From Smallanthus sonchifolius (Eukaryota; Streptophyta; Magnoliopsida; Asterales; Asteraceae), in the NCBI GenBank assembly GCA_023525975.1, contig CM042035.1:25036001-25100000 (forward strand): a stretch of 64,000 bases of DNA. The letters run 5' to 3'. Below are positions 45,745-58,454 of this stretch, in pieces; the first letter of the stretch is position 1; the number at the start of each line of letters is the position of its first letter. The position numbers and the translations under genes are program-made. The notes below the pieces were generated by a model. That model was not told the origin of the DNA, ran no database searches, and worked only from the letters and a program-made list of their open reading frames with translations.

Positions 45745-46134
45745 GAAATAACTCTTTCATTCTATTACTTTATCCCATTCCACACATGACTCATTTTTAC
45801 TTGCATTCTCCTCTTGCGCGCGCGTTCCGCCTTACGTCAACACGTGCGTCACCCGCCGGCGAGCGTTTAGTTCTTATACTTCCTAGTACAAAACATATTC
45901 CCACGCTCACCCGAGGCGTAAGAATAATTGACTAGTATAAGAAGACACACGTGTTCCACTCGACGTCTAAACGTGTGTCTCCCGCGATCGGGCGTTCCCC
46001 GACACGGACCCGCGCGCCCGAGTCTTTACGTACGTTGACCGTTTTTTGACAAAAAACTCGTTACGCCTACGCCCGCTTGCAAAATAATCAACGGGTGACG
46101 TTGTTTTGAGTAAAAAAAATAATAACTTAAAAAA

Positions 46135-46254
46135 GGGGTTGCAACACGAGGACTTCCCAGGGGGTCACCCATCCTAGTACTACTCTCGCCCAAGCACGCT
46201 TAACTGCGGAGTTCTGATGGGATCCGGTGCTTTAGTGCTGGTATGATCGCAACC
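46135..46254 (-). rRNA. 5S: 5S rRNA, copy 91
   Basis: Identical to copy 1. 3' spacer 45745-46134, class B2. Confidence 0.98.
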
Positions 46255-46641
46255 GAAATAACTCTTTCAGTCTATTACTTTATCCCCTTCCACACATGAC
46301 TCATTTTTACTTGCATTCTCTTCTTGCGCGCGCGTTCCGCCTTACGTCAACACGTGCGTCACCCGCCGGCGAGCGCTTAGTTCTTATACTTCCAAGTACA
46401 AAACATATTCCCACGCTCACCCGAGGCGTAAGAATAATTGACTAGTATAAGAAGACACACGTGTTCCACTCGACGTCTAACCGTGTGTCTCCCGCGATCG
46501 GGCGTTCCCCGACACGGACCCGCGCGCCCGAGTCTTTACGTACGTTAACCGTTTTTTGACAAAAACTCGTTACGCCCACGTCCGTTTGCATAATAATCAA
46601 CGGATGACGTTGTTTAGAGTAAAAAAAAATAAATTAAAAAA

Positions 46642-46761
46642 GGGGTTGCAACACGAGGACTTCCCAGGGGGTCACCCATCCTAGTACTACTCTCGCCCAA
46701 GCACGCTTAACTGCGGAGTTCTGATGGGATCCGGTGCTTTAGTGCTGGTATGATCGCAACC
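46642..46761 (-). rRNA. 5S: 5S rRNA, copy 92
   Basis: Identical to copy 1. 3' spacer 46255-46641, class A. Confidence 0.98.
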
Positions 46762-47148
46762 GAAATAACTCTTTCAGTCTATTACTTTATCCCCTTCCAC
46801 ACATGACTCATTTTTACTTGCATTCTCCTCTTGCGCGCGCGTTCCGCCTTACGTCAACACGTGCGTCACCCGCCGGCGAGCGTTTAGTTCTTATACTTCC
46901 TTGTACAAAACATATTCCCACGCTCACCCGAGGCGTAAGAATAATTGACTAGTATATGAAGACACACGTGTTCCACTCGACGTCTAACCGTGTGTCTCCC
47001 GCGATCGGGCGTTCCCCGACACGGACCCGCGCGCCCGAGTCTTTACGTACGTTAACCGTTTTTTGACAAAAACTCGTTACGCCCACGTCCGCTTGCATAA
47101 TAATCAACGGATGACGTTGTTTAGAGTAAAAAAAAATAAATTAAAAAA

Positions 47149-47268
47149 GGGGTTGCAACACGAGAACTTCCCAGGGGGTCACCCATCCTAGTACTACTCT
47201 CGCCCAAGCACGCTTAACTGCGGAGTTCTGATGGGATCCGGTGCTTTAGTGCTGGTATGATCGCAACC
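47149..47268 (-). rRNA. 5S: 5S rRNA, copy 93
   Basis: C104T, unique. 3' spacer 46762-47148, class A. Confidence 0.96.
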
Positions 47269-47655
47269 GAAATAACTCTTCCATTCTATTAATTTATCCC
47301 CTTCCACACATGACTCATTTTTACTTGCATTCTCCTCTTGCGCGCGCGTTCCGCCTTACGTCAACAGGTGCGTCACCCGCCGGCGAGCGTTTAGTTCTTA
47401 TACTTCCTTGTACAAAACATATTCCCACGCTCACCCGAGGCGTAAGAATAATTGACTAGTATATGAAGACACACGTGTTCCACTCGACGTCTAACCGTGT
47501 GTCTCCCGCGATCGAGCGTTCCCCGACACGGACCCGCGCGCCCGAGTCTTTACGTACGTTAACCGTTTTTTGACAAAAACTCGTTACGCCCACGTCCGCT
47601 TGCATAATAATCAACGGATGACGTTGTTTAGAGTAAAAAAAAATAAATTAAAAAA

Positions 47656-47775
47656 GGGGTTGCAACACGAGGACTTCCCAGGGGGTCACCCATCCTAGTA
47701 CTACTCTCGCCCAAGCACGCTTAACTGCGGAGTTCTAATGGGATCCGGTGCTTTAGTGCTGGTATGATCGCAACC
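47656..47775 (-). rRNA. 5S: 5S rRNA, copy 94
   Basis: C39T. 3' spacer 47269-47655, class A with caacaggtgcg and private gatcgagcg. Confidence 0.97.
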
Positions 47776-48165
47776 GAAATAACTCTTTCAGTCTATTACT
47801 TTATCCCCTTCCACACATGACTCATTTTTACTTGCATTCTCCTCTTGCGCGCGCGTTCCGCCTTACGTCAACACGTGCGTCACCCGCCGGCGAGCGTTTA
47901 GTTCTTATACTTCCTTGTACAAAACATATTCCCACGCTCACCCGGGGCGTAAGAATAATTGACTAGTATATGAAGACACACGTGTTCCACTCGATGTCTA
48001 ACCGTGTGTCTCCCGCGATCGGGCGTTCCCCGACACGGACCCGCGCGCCCGAGTCGTTACGTACGTTGACCGTTTTTTGACAAAAACTTGTTACGCCCAC
48101 GCCCGCTTGCAAAATAATCAACGGGTGACGTTGTTTTGAGTAAAAAAAAATAATTACTTAAAAAA

Positions 48166-48285
48166 GGGGTTGCAACACAAGGACTTCCCAGGGGGTCACC
48201 CATCCTAGTACTACTATCGCCCAAGCACGCTTAACTGCGGAGTTCTGATGGGATCCGGTGCTTTAGTGCTGGTATGATCGCAACC
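48166..48285 (-). rRNA. 5S: 5S rRNA, copy 95 (intermediate-element variant)
   Basis: G70T and C107T. 3' spacer 47776-48165, class B. Confidence 0.96.
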
Positions 48286-48675
48286 GAAATAACTCTTTCA
48301 TTCTATTACTTTATCCCCTTCCACACATGACTCATTTTTACTTGCATTCTCCTCTTGCGCGCGCGTTCCGCCTTACGTCAACACGTGCGTCACCCGCCGG
48401 CGAGCGTTTAGTTCTTATACTTCCTTGTACAAAACATATTCCCACGCTCACCCGGGGGGTAAGAATAATTGACTAGTATATGAAGACACACGTGTTCCAC
48501 TCGACGTCTAAACGTGTGTCTCCCGCGATCGGGCGTTCCTCGACACGGACCCGCGCGCCCGAGTCTTTACGTAAGTTGACCGTTTTTTAACAAAAACTCG
48601 TTACGCCCACTCCCGCTTGGATAATAATCAACGGGTGACGTTGTTTAGAGTAAAAAAAAATAATAACTTAAAAAA

Positions 48676-48795
48676 GGAGTTGCAACACGAGGACTTCCCA
48701 GGGGGTCACCCATCCTAGTACTACTCTCGCCCAAGCACGCTTAACTACGGAGTTCTGATGGGATCCGGTGCTTTAGTGCTGGTATGATCGCAACC
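48676..48795 (-). rRNA. 5S: 5S rRNA, copy 96
   Basis: C49T and C118T. 3' spacer 48286-48675, class C, with private acgtaagttg. Confidence 0.96.
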
Positions 48796-49184
48796 GAAAT
48801 AACTTTTCCATTCTATTACTTTATCCCCTTCCACACATGACTCATTTTTAATAGCATTCTCCTCTTGCGCGCGCGTTCCGCCTTACGTCAACACGTGCGT
48901 CACCCGCCGGCGAGCGTTTAGTTCTTATACTTCCTAGTACAAAACATATTCCCACGCTCACCCGAGGCGTAAGAATAATTGACTAGTATAAGAAGACACA
49001 CGTGTTCCACTCGACGTCTAACCGTGTGTCTCCCGCGATCGGGCGTTCCCCGACACGGACCCGCGCGCCCGAGTCTTTACGTACGTTGACCGTTTTTTGA
49101 CAAAAACTCGTTACGCCTACGCCCGCTTGCAAAATAATCAACGGGTGACGTTGTTTTGAGTAAAAAAAATAATAACTTAAAAAA

Positions 49185-49304
49185 GGGGTTGCAACACGAG
49201 GACTTCCCAGGGGGTCACCCATTCTAGTACTACTCTCGCCCAAGCACGCTTAACTGCGGAGTTCTGATGGGATCCGGTGCTTTAGTGCTGGTATGATCGC
49301 AACC
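49185..49304 (-). rRNA. 5S: 5S rRNA, copy 97
   Basis: G82A. 3' spacer 48796-49184, class B2. Confidence 0.96.
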
Positions 49305-49691
49305 GAAATAACTCTTTCAGTCTATTACTTTATCCCCTTCCACACATGACTCATTTTTACTTGCATTCTCCTCTTGCGCGCGCGTTCCGCCTTACGTCAA
49401 CACGTGCGTCACCCGCCGGCGAGCGCTAAGTTCTTATACTTCCAAGTATAAAACATATTCCCACGCTCACCCGAGGCGTAAGAATAATTGACTAGTATAA
49501 GAAGACACACGTGTTCCACTCGACGTCTAACCGTGTGTCTCCCGCGATCGGGCGTTCCCCGACACGGACCCGCGCGCCCGAGTCTTTACGTACGTTAACC
49601 GTTTTTTGACAAAAACTCGTTACGCCCACGTCCGCTTGCATAATAATCAACGGATGACGTTGTTTAGAGTAAAAAAAAATAAATTAAAAAA

Positions 49692-49811
49692 GGAGTTGCA
49701 ACACGAGGACTTCCCAGGGGGTCACCCATCCTAGTACTACTCTCGCTCAAGCACGCTTAACTGCGAAGTTCTGATGGGATCCGGTGCTTTAGTGCTGGTA
49801 TGATCGCAACC
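49692..49811 (-). rRNA. 5S: 5S rRNA, copy 98
   Basis: C46T, G65A and C118T. 3' spacer 49305-49691, class A with gcgctaagtt and private aagtataaaac. Confidence 0.95.
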
Positions 49812-50198
49812 GAAATAATTCTTTCATTCTATTACTTTATCCCCTTCCACACATGACTCATTTTTACTTGCATTCTCCTCTTGCGCGCGCGTTCCGCCTT
49901 ACGTCAACACGTGCGTCACCCGCCGGCGAGCGTTTAGTTCTTATACTTCCTTGTACAAAACATATTCCCACGCTCACCCGAGGCGTAAGAATAATTGACT
50001 AGTATATGAAGACACACGTGTTCCACTCGACGTCTAACCGTGTGTCTCCCGCGATCGGGCGTTCCCCGACACGGACCCGCGCGCCCGAGTCTTTACGTAC
50101 GTTAACCATTTTTTGACAAAAACTCGTTACGCCCACGTCCGCTTGCATAATAATCAACAGATGACGTTGTTTAGAGTAAAAAAAAATAAATTAAAAAA

Positions 50199-50318
50199 GG
50201 GGTTGCAACACGAGGACTTCCCAGGGGGTCACCCATCCTAGTACTACTCTCGTCCAAGCACGCTTAACTGCGGAGTTCTAATGGGATCCGGTGCTTTAGT
50301 GCTGGTATGATCGCAACC
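50199..50318 (-). rRNA. 5S: 5S rRNA, copy 99
   Basis: C39T and G66A. 3' spacer 49812-50198, class A with aacagatgacg. Confidence 0.96.
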
Positions 50319-50708
50319 GAATTAACTCTTTCAGTCTATTACTTTATACCCTTCCACACATGACTCATTTTTACTTGCATTCTCCTCTTGCGCGCGCGTT
50401 CCGCCTTACGTCAACACGTGCGTCACCCGCCGGCGAGCGTTTAGTTCTTATACTTCCTTGTACAAAACATATTCCCACGCTCACCCGGGGCGTAAGAATA
50501 ATTGACTAGTATATGAAGACACACGTGTTCCACTCGACGTCTAACCGTGTGTCTCCCGCGATCGGGCGTTCCCCGACACGGACCCGCGCGCCCGAGTCGT
50601 TACGTACGTTGACCGTTTTTTGACAAAAACTTGTTACGCCCACGCCCGCTTGCAAAATAATCAACGGGTGACGTTGTTTTGAGTAAAAAAAAATAATTAC
50701 TTAAAAAA

Positions 50709-50828
50709 GGGGTTGCAACACAAGGACTTCACAGGGGGTCACCCATCCTAGTACTACTATCGCCCAAGCACGCTTAACTGCGGAGTTCTGATGGGATCCG
50801 GTGCTTTAGTGCTGGTATGATCGCAACC
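50709..50828 (-). rRNA. 5S: 5S rRNA, copy 100 (intermediate-element variant)
   Basis: G70T, G98T and C107T. 3' spacer 50319-50708, class B. Confidence 0.95.
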
Positions 50829-51217
50829 GAAATAACTCTTTCATTCTATTACTTTATCCCCTTCCACACATGACTCATTTTTACTTGCATTCTCCTCTTG
50901 CGCGCGCGTTCCGCCTTACGTCAACACGTGCGTCACCCGCCGGCGAGCGTTTAGTTCTTATACTTCCTTGTACAAAACATATTCCCACGCTCACCCGGGG
51001 CGTAAGAATAATTGACTAGTATATGAAGACACACGTGTTCCACTCGACGTCTAAATGTGTGTCTCCCGCGATCGGGCGTTCCCCGACACGGACCGGCGCG
51101 CCCGAGTCTTTACGTACGTTGACCGTTTTTTGACAAAAACTTGTTACGCCCACGCCCGCTTGCAAAATAATCAACGGGTGACGTTGTTTTGAGTAAAAAA
51201 AATAATTACTTAAAAAA

Positions 51218-51337
51218 GGGGTTGCAACACGAGGACTTCCCAGGGTGTCACCCATCCTAGTACTACTCTCGCCCAAGCACGCTTAACTGCGGAGTTCTGA
51301 TGGGATCCGGTGCTTTAGTACTGGTATGATCGCAACC
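51218..51337 (-). rRNA. 5S: 5S rRNA, copy 101
   Basis: C18T and C92A. 3' spacer 50829-51217, class B. Confidence 0.95.
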
Positions 51338-51724
51338 GAAATAACTTTTCCATTCTATTAATTTATCCCCTTCCACACATGACTCATTTTTACTTGCATT
51401 CTCCTCTTGCGCGCGCGTTCCGCCTTACGTCAACACGTGCGTCACCCGCCGGCGAGCGTTTAGTTCTTATACTTCCTTGTACAAAACATATTCCCACGCT
51501 CACCCGAGGCGTAAGAATAATTGACTAGTATATGAAGACACACGTGTTCCACTCGACGTCTAACCGTGTGTCTCCCGCGATCGGGCGTTCCCCGACACGG
51601 ACCCGCGCGCCCGAGTCTTTACGTACGTTAACCGTTTTTTGACAAAAACTCGTTACGCCCACGTCCGCTTGCATAATAATCAACGGATGACGTTGTTTAG
51701 AGTAAAAAAAAATAAATTAAAAAA

Positions 51725-51844
51725 TGGGTTGCAACACGAGGACTTCCCAGGGGGTCACCCATCCTAGTACTACTCTCGCCCAAGCACGCTTAACTGCGGA
51801 GTTCTAATGGGATCCGGTGCTTTAGTGCTGGTATGATCGCAACC
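51725..51844 (-). rRNA. 5S: 5S rRNA, copy 102
   Basis: C39T and C120A; the last transcribed base before T6 is A. 3' spacer 51338-51724, class A. 5' spacer has tcccacgatc and gggagttcccc, shared with copy 114. Confidence 0.96.
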
Positions 51845-52234
51845 GAAATAACTCTTTCAGTCTATTACTTTATCCCCTTCCACACATGACTCATTTTTAC
51901 TTGCATTCTCCTCTTGCGCGCGCGTTCCGCCTTACGTCAACACGTGCGTCACCCGCCGGCGAGCGTTTAGTTCTTATACTTCCTTGTACAAAACATATTC
52001 CCACGCTCACCCGGGGCGTAAGAATAATTGACTAGTATATGAAGACACACGTGTTCCACTCGATGTCTAACCGTGTGTCTCCCACGATCGGGAGTTCCCC
52101 GACACGGACCCGCGCGCCCGAGTCGTTACGTACGTTGACCGTTTTTTGACAAAAACTTGTTACGCCCACGCCCGCTTGCAAAATAATCAACGGGTGACGT
52201 TGTTTTGAGTAAAAAAAAATAATTACTTAAAAAA

Positions 52235-52354
52235 GGGGTTGCAACACAAGGACTTCACAGGGGGTCACCCATCCTAGTACTACTATCGCCCAAGCACGCT
52301 TAACTGCGGAGTTCTGATGGGATCCGGTGCTTTAGTGCTGGTATGATCGCAACC
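52235..52354 (-). rRNA. 5S: 5S rRNA, copy 103 (intermediate-element variant)
   Basis: G70T, G98T and C107T. 3' spacer 51845-52234, class B. Confidence 0.95.
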
Positions 52355-52743
52355 GAAATAACTCTTTCATTCTATTACTTTATCCCCTTCCACACATGAC
52401 TCATTTTTACTTGCATTCTCCTCTTGCGCGCGCGTTCCGCCTTACGTCAACACGTGCGTCACCCGCCGGCGAGCGTTTAGTTCTTATACTTCCTTGTACA
52501 AAACATATTCCCACGCTCACCCGGGGCGTAAGAATAATTGACTAGTATATGAAGACACACGTGTTCCACTCGACGTCTAAATGTGTGTCTCCCGCGATCG
52601 GGCGTTCCCCGACACGGACCGGCGCGCCCGAGTCTTTACGTACGTTGACCGTTTTTTGACAAAAACTTGTTACGCCCACGCCCGCTTGCAAAATAATCAA
52701 CGGGTGACGTTGTTTTGAGTAAAAAAAATAATTACTTAAAAAA

Positions 52744-52863
52744 GGGGTTGCAACACGAGGACTTCCCAGGGTGTCACCCATCCTAGTACTACTCTCGCCC
52801 AAGCACGCTTAACTGCGGAGTTCTGATGGGATCCGGTGCTTTAGTACTGGTATGATCGCAACC
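52744..52863 (-). rRNA. 5S: 5S rRNA, copy 104
   Basis: C18T and C92A. 3' spacer 52355-52743, class B. Confidence 0.95.
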
Positions 52864-53250
52864 GAAATAACTCTTCCATTCTATTAATTTATCCCCTTCC
52901 ACACATGACTCATTTTTACTTGCATTCTCCTCTTGCGCGCGCGTTCCGCCTTACGTCAACACGTGCGTCACCCGCCGGCGAGCGTTTAGTTCTTATACTT
53001 CCTTGTACAAAACATATTCCCACGCTCACCCGAGGCGTAAGAATAATTGACTAGTATATGAAGACACACGTGTTCCACTCGACGTCTAACCGTGTGTCTC
53101 CCGCGATCGGGCGTTCCCCGACACGGACCCGCGCGCCCGAGTCTTTACGTACGTTAACCGTTTTTTGACAAAAACTCGTTACGCCCACGTCCGCTTGCAT
53201 AATAATCAACGGATGACGTTGTTTAGAGTAAAAAAAAATAAATTAAAAAA

Positions 53251-53370
53251 TGGGTTGCAACACGAGGACTTCCCAGGGGGTCACCCATCCTAGTACTACT
53301 CTCGCCCAAGCACGCTTAACTGCGGAGTTCTGATGGGATCCGGTGCTTTAGTGCTGGTATGATCGCAACC
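53251..53370 (-). rRNA. 5S: 5S rRNA, copy 105
   Basis: C120A only. 3' spacer 52864-53250, class A. Confidence 0.96.
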
Positions 53371-53760
53371 GAAATAACTCTTCCATTCTATTAATTTATC
53401 CCCTTCCACACATGACTCATTTTTACTTGCATTCTCCTCTTGCGCGCGCGTTCCGCCTTACGTCAACACGTGCGTCACCCGCCGGCGAGCGTTTAGTTCT
53501 TATACTTCCTTGTACAAAACATATTCCCACGCTCACCCGGGGCGTAAGAATAATTGACTAGTATATGAAGACACACGTGTTCCACTCGATGTCTAACCGT
53601 GTGTCTCCCGCGATCGGGAGTTCCCCGACACGGACCCGCGCGCCCGAGTCGTTACGTACGTTGACCGTTTTTTGACAAAAACTTGTTACGCCCACGCCCG
53701 CTTGCAAAATAATCAACGGGTGACGTTGTTTTGAGTAAAAAAAAATAATTACTTAAAAAA

Positions 53761-53880
53761 GAGGTTGCAACACAAGGACTTCCCAGGGGGTCACCCATCC
53801 TAGTACTACTATCGCCCAAGCACGCTTAACTGCGGAGTTCTGATGGGATCCGGTGCTTTAGTGCTGGTATGATCGCAACC
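53761..53880 (-). rRNA. 5S: 5S rRNA, copy 106 (intermediate-element variant)
   Basis: G70T, C107T and C119T; C119T is shared only with copy 118. 3' spacer 53371-53760, class B. Confidence 0.95.
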
Positions 53881-54269
53881 GAAATAACTCTTTCATTCTA
53901 TTACTTTATCCCCTTCCACACATGACTCATTTTTACTTGCATTCTCCTCTTGCGCGCGCGTTCCGCCTTACGTCAACACGTGCGTCACCGGCGGCGAGCG
54001 TTTAGTTCTTATACTTCCTTGTACAAAACATATTCCCACGCTCACCCGGGGGGTAAGAATAATTGACTAGTATATGATGACACACGTGTTCCACTCGACG
54101 TCTAAACGTGTGTCTCCCGCGATCGGGCGTTCCTCGACACGGACCCGCGCGCCCGAGTCTTTACGTACGTTGACCGTTTTTTAACAAAAACTCGTTACGC
54201 CCACTCCCGCTTGGATAATAATCAACGGGTGACGTTGTTTAGAGTAAAAAAAAATAATAACTTAAAAAA

Positions 54270-54389
54270 GGAGTTGCAACACGAGGACTTCCCAGGGGGT
54301 CACCCATCCTAGTACTACTCTCGCCCAAGCACGCTTAACTACGGAGTTCTGATGGGATCCGGTGCTTTAGTGCTGGTATGATCGCAACC
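54270..54389 (-). rRNA. 5S: 5S rRNA, copy 107
   Basis: C49T and C118T. 3' spacer 53881-54269, class C, one base short at caccggcggcg. Confidence 0.96.
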
Positions 54390-54778
54390 GAAATAACTTT
54401 TCCATTCTATTACTTTATCCCCTTCCACACATGACTCATTTTTAATAGCATTCTCCTCTTGCGCGCGCGTTCCGCCTTACGTCAACACGTGCGTCACCCG
54501 CCGGCGAGCGTTTAGTTCTTATACTTCCTAGTACAAAACATATTCCCACGCTCACCCGAGGCGTAAGAATAATTGACTAGTATAAGAAGACACACGTGTT
54601 CCACTCGACGTCTAACCGTGTGTCTCCCGCGATCGGGCGTTCCCCGACACGGACCCGCGCGCCCGAGTCTTTACGTACGTTGACCGTTTTTTGACAAAAA
54701 CTCGTTACGCCTACGCCCGCTTGCAAAATAATCAACGGGTGACGTTGTTTTGAGTAAAAAAAATAATAACTTAAAAAA

Positions 54779-54898
54779 GGGGTTGCAACACGAGGACTTC
54801 CCAGGGGGTCACCCATTCTAGTACTACTCTCGCCCAAGCACGCTTAACTGCGGAGTTCTGATGGGATCCGGTGCTTTAGTGCTGGTATGATCGCAACC
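54779..54898 (-). rRNA. 5S: 5S rRNA, copy 108
   Basis: G82A. 3' spacer 54390-54778, class B2. Confidence 0.96.
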
Positions 54899-55285
54899 GA
54901 AATAACTCTTTCAGTCTATTACTTTATCCCCTTCCACACATGACTCATTTTTACTTGCATTCTCCTCTTGCGCGCGCGTTCCGCCTTACGTCAACACGTG
55001 CGTCACCCGCCGGCGAGCGCTAAGTTCTTATACTTCCAAGTACAAAACATATTCCCACGCTCACCCGAGGCGTAAGAATAATTGACTAGTATAAGAAGAC
55101 ACACGTGTTCCACTCGACGTCTAACCGTGTGTCTCCCGCGATCGGGCGTTCCCCGACACGGACCCGCGCGCCCGAGTCTTTACGTACGTTAACCGTTTTT
55201 TGACAAAAACTCGTTACGCCCACGTCCGCTTGCATAATAATCAACGGATGACGTTGTTTAGAGTAAAAAAAAATAAATTAAAAAA

Positions 55286-55405
55286 GGAGTTGCAACACGA
55301 GGACTTCCCAGGGGGTCACCCATCCTAGTACTACTCTCGCTCAAGCACGCTTAACTGCGAAGTTCTGATGGGATCCGGTGCTTTAGTGCTGGTATGATCG
55401 CAACC
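55286..55405 (-). rRNA. 5S: 5S rRNA, copy 109
   Basis: C46T, G65A and C118T. 3' spacer 54899-55285, class A. Confidence 0.95.
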
Positions 55406-55792
55406 GAAATAATTCTTTCATTCTATTACTTTATCCCCTTCCACACATGACTCATTTTTACTTGCATTCTCCTCTTGCGCGCGCGTTCCGCCTTACGTCA
55501 ACACGTGCGTCACCCGCCGGCGAGCGTTTAGTTCTTATACTTCCTTGTACAAAACATATTCCCACGCTCACCCGAGGCGTAAGAATAATTGACTAGTATA
55601 TGAAGACACACGTGTTCCACTCGACGTCTAACCGTGTGTCTCCCGCGATCGGGCGTTCCCCGACACGGACCCGCGCGCCCGAGTCTTTACGTACGTTAAC
55701 CGTTTTTTGACAAAAACTCGTTACGCCCACGTCCGCTTGCATAATAATCAACAGATGACGTTGTTTAGAGTAAAAAAAAATAAATTAAAAAA

Positions 55793-55912
55793 GGGGTTGC
55801 AACACGAGGACTTCCCAGGGGGTCACCCATCCTAGTACTACTCTCGCCCAAGCACGCTTAACTGCGGAGTTCTAATGGGATCCGGTGCTTTAGTGCTGGT
55901 ATGATCGCAACC
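55793..55912 (-). rRNA. 5S: 5S rRNA, copy 110
   Basis: C39T. 3' spacer 55406-55792, class A with aacagatgacg. Confidence 0.97.
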
Positions 55913-56301
55913 GAATTAACTCTTTCAGTCTATTACTTTATCCCCTTCCACACATGACTCATTTTTACTTGCATTCTCCTCTTGCGCGCGCGTTCCGCCT
56001 TACGTCAACACGTGCGTCACCCGCCGGCGAGCGTTTAGTTCTTATACTTCCTTGTACAAAACATATTCCCACGCTCACCCGGGGCGTAAGAATAATTGAC
56101 TAGTATATGAAGACACACGTGTTCCACTCGACGTCTAACCGTGTGTCTCCCGCGATCGGGCGTTCCCCGACACGGACCCGCGCGCCCGAGTCGTTACGTA
56201 CGTTGACCGTTTTTTGACAAAAACTTGTTACGCCCACGCCCGCTTGCAAAATAATCAACGGGTGACGTTGTTTTGAGTAAAAAAAATAATTACTTAAAAA
56301 A

Positions 56302-56421
56302 GGGGTTGCAACACAAGGACTTCACAGGGGGTCACCCATCCTAGTACTATTATCGCCCAAGCACGCTTAACTGCGGAGTTCTGATGGGATCCGGTGCTTT
56401 AGTGCTGGTATGATCGCAACC
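56302..56421 (-). rRNA. 5S: 5S rRNA, copy 111 (doubly altered intermediate element)
   Basis: G70T, G72A, G98T and C107T. The element reads CGATAA. With copy 123 this is the most diverged gene of the window by substitutions. 3' spacer 55913-56301, class B. Confidence 0.94.
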
Positions 56422-56810
56422 GAAATAACTCTTTCATTCTATTACTTTATCCCCTTCCACACATGACTCATTTTTACTTGCATTCTCCTCTTGCGCGCGC
56501 GTTCCGCCTTACGTCAACACGTGCGTCACCCGCCGGCGAGCGTTTAGTTCTTATACTTCCTTGTACAAAACATATTCCCACGCTCACCCGGGGCGTAAGA
56601 ATAATTGACTAGTATATGAAGACACACGTGTTCCACTCGACGTCTAAATGTGTGTCTCCCGCGATCGGGCGTTCCCCGACACGGACCGGCGCGCCCGAGT
56701 CTTTACGTACGTTGACCGTTTTTTGACAAAAACTTGTTACGCCCACGCCCGCTTGCAAAATAATCAACGGGTGACGTTGTTTTGAGTAAAAAAAATAATT
56801 ACTTAAAAAA

Positions 56811-56930
56811 GGGGTTGCAACACGAGGACTTCCCAGGGTGTCACCCATCCTAGTACTACTCTCGCCCAAGCACGCTTAACTGCGGAGTTCTGATGGGATC
56901 CGGTGCTTTAGTACTGGTATGATCGCAACC
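56811..56930 (-). rRNA. 5S: 5S rRNA, copy 112
   Basis: C18T and C92A. 3' spacer 56422-56810, class B. Confidence 0.95.
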
Positions 56931-57317
56931 GAAATAACTCTTCCATTCTATTAATTTATCCCCTTCCACACATGACTCATTTTTACTTGCATTCTCCTCT
57001 TGCGCGCGCGTTCCGCCTTACGTCAACACGTGCGTCACCCGCCGGCGAGCGTTTAGTTCTTATACTTCCTTGTACAAAACATATTCCCACGCTCACCCGA
57101 GGCGTAAGAATAATTGACTAGTATATGAAGACACACGTGTTCCACTCGACGTCTAACCGTGTGTCTCCCGCGATCGGGCGTTCCCCGACACGGACCCGCG
57201 CGCCCGAGTCTTTACGTACGTTAACCGTTTTTTGACAAAAACTCGTTACGCCCACGTCCGCTTGCATAATAATCAACGGATGACGTTGTTTAGAGTAAAA
57301 AAAAATAAATTAAAAAA

Positions 57318-57437
57318 GGGGTTGCAACACGAGGACTTCCCAGGGGGTCACCCATCCTAGTACTACTCTCGCCCAAGCACGCTTAACTGCGGAGTTCTGA
57401 TGGGATCCGGTGCTTTAGTGCTGGTATGATCGCAACC
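57318..57437 (-). rRNA. 5S: 5S rRNA, copy 113
   Basis: Identical to copy 1. 3' spacer 56931-57317, class A. Confidence 0.98.
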
Positions 57438-57824
57438 GAAATAACTCTTCCATTCTATTAATTTATCCCCTTCCACACATGACTCATTTTTACTTGCATT
57501 CTCCTCTTGCGCGCGCGTTCCGCCTTACGTCAACAGGTGCGTCACCCGCCGGCGAGCGTTTAGTTCTTATACTTCCTTGTACAAAACATATTCCCACGCT
57601 CACCCGAGGCGTAAGAATAATTGACTAGTATATGAAGACACACGTGTTCCACTCGACGTCTAACCGTGTGTCTCCCGCGATCGGGCGTTCCCCGACACGG
57701 ACCCGCGCGCCCGAGTCTTTACGTACGTTAACCGTTTTTTGACAAAAACTCGTTACGCCCACGTCCGCTTGCATAATAATCAACGGATGACGTTGTTTAG
57801 AGTAAAAAAAAATAAATTAAAAAA

Positions 57825-57944
57825 TGGGTTGCAACACGAGGACTTCCCAGGGGGTCACCCATCCTAGTACTACTCTCGCCCAAGCACGCTTAACTGCGGA
57901 GTTCTAATGGGATCCGGTGCTTTAGTGCTGGTATGATCGCAACC
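57825..57944 (-). rRNA. 5S: 5S rRNA, copy 114
   Basis: C39T and C120A, 6100 bp from copy 102. 3' spacer 57438-57824, class A with caacaggtgcg. Confidence 0.96.
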
Positions 57945-58334
57945 GAAATAACTCTTTCAGTCTATTACTTTATCCCCTTCCACACATGACTCATTTTTAC
58001 TTGCATTCTCCTCTTGCGCGCGCGTTCCGCCTTACGTCAACACGTGCGTCACCCGCCGGCGAGCGTTTAGTTCTTATACTTCCTTGTACAAAACATATTC
58101 CCACGCTCACCCGGGGCGTAAGAATAATTGACTAGTATATGAAGACACACGTGTTCCACTCGATGTCTAACCGTGTGTCTCCCACGATCGGGAGTTCCCC
58201 GACACGGACCCGCGCGCCCGAGTCGTTACGTACGTTGACCGTTTTTTGACAAAAACTTGTTACGCCCACGCCCGCTTGCAAAATAATCAACGGGTGACGT
58301 TGTTTTGAGTAAAAAAAAATAATTACTTAAAAAA

Positions 58335-58454
58335 GGGGTTGCAACACAAGGACTTCACAGGGGGTCACCCATCCTAGTACTACTATCGCCCAAGCACGCT
58401 TAACTGCGGAGTTCTGATGGGATCCGGTGCTTTAGTGCTGGTATGATCGCAACC
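58335..58454 (-). rRNA. 5S: 5S rRNA, copy 115 (intermediate-element variant)
   Basis: G70T, G98T and C107T. 3' spacer 57945-58334, class B. Confidence 0.95.

Larger units (their letters stand above)
51725..57824 (-). repeat. 12-unit higher-order repeat, copy 1 (genes 102-113)
   Basis: Twelve units, 6100 bp. Allele order C120A+C39T; G70T+G98T+C107T; C92A+C18T; C120A; G70T+C107T+C119T; C118T+C49T; G82A; C118T+G65A+C46T; C39T; G70T+G72A+G98T+C107T; C92A+C18T; consensus. All counterparts in genes 114-125 are exactly 6100 bp away. Confidence 0.9.
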
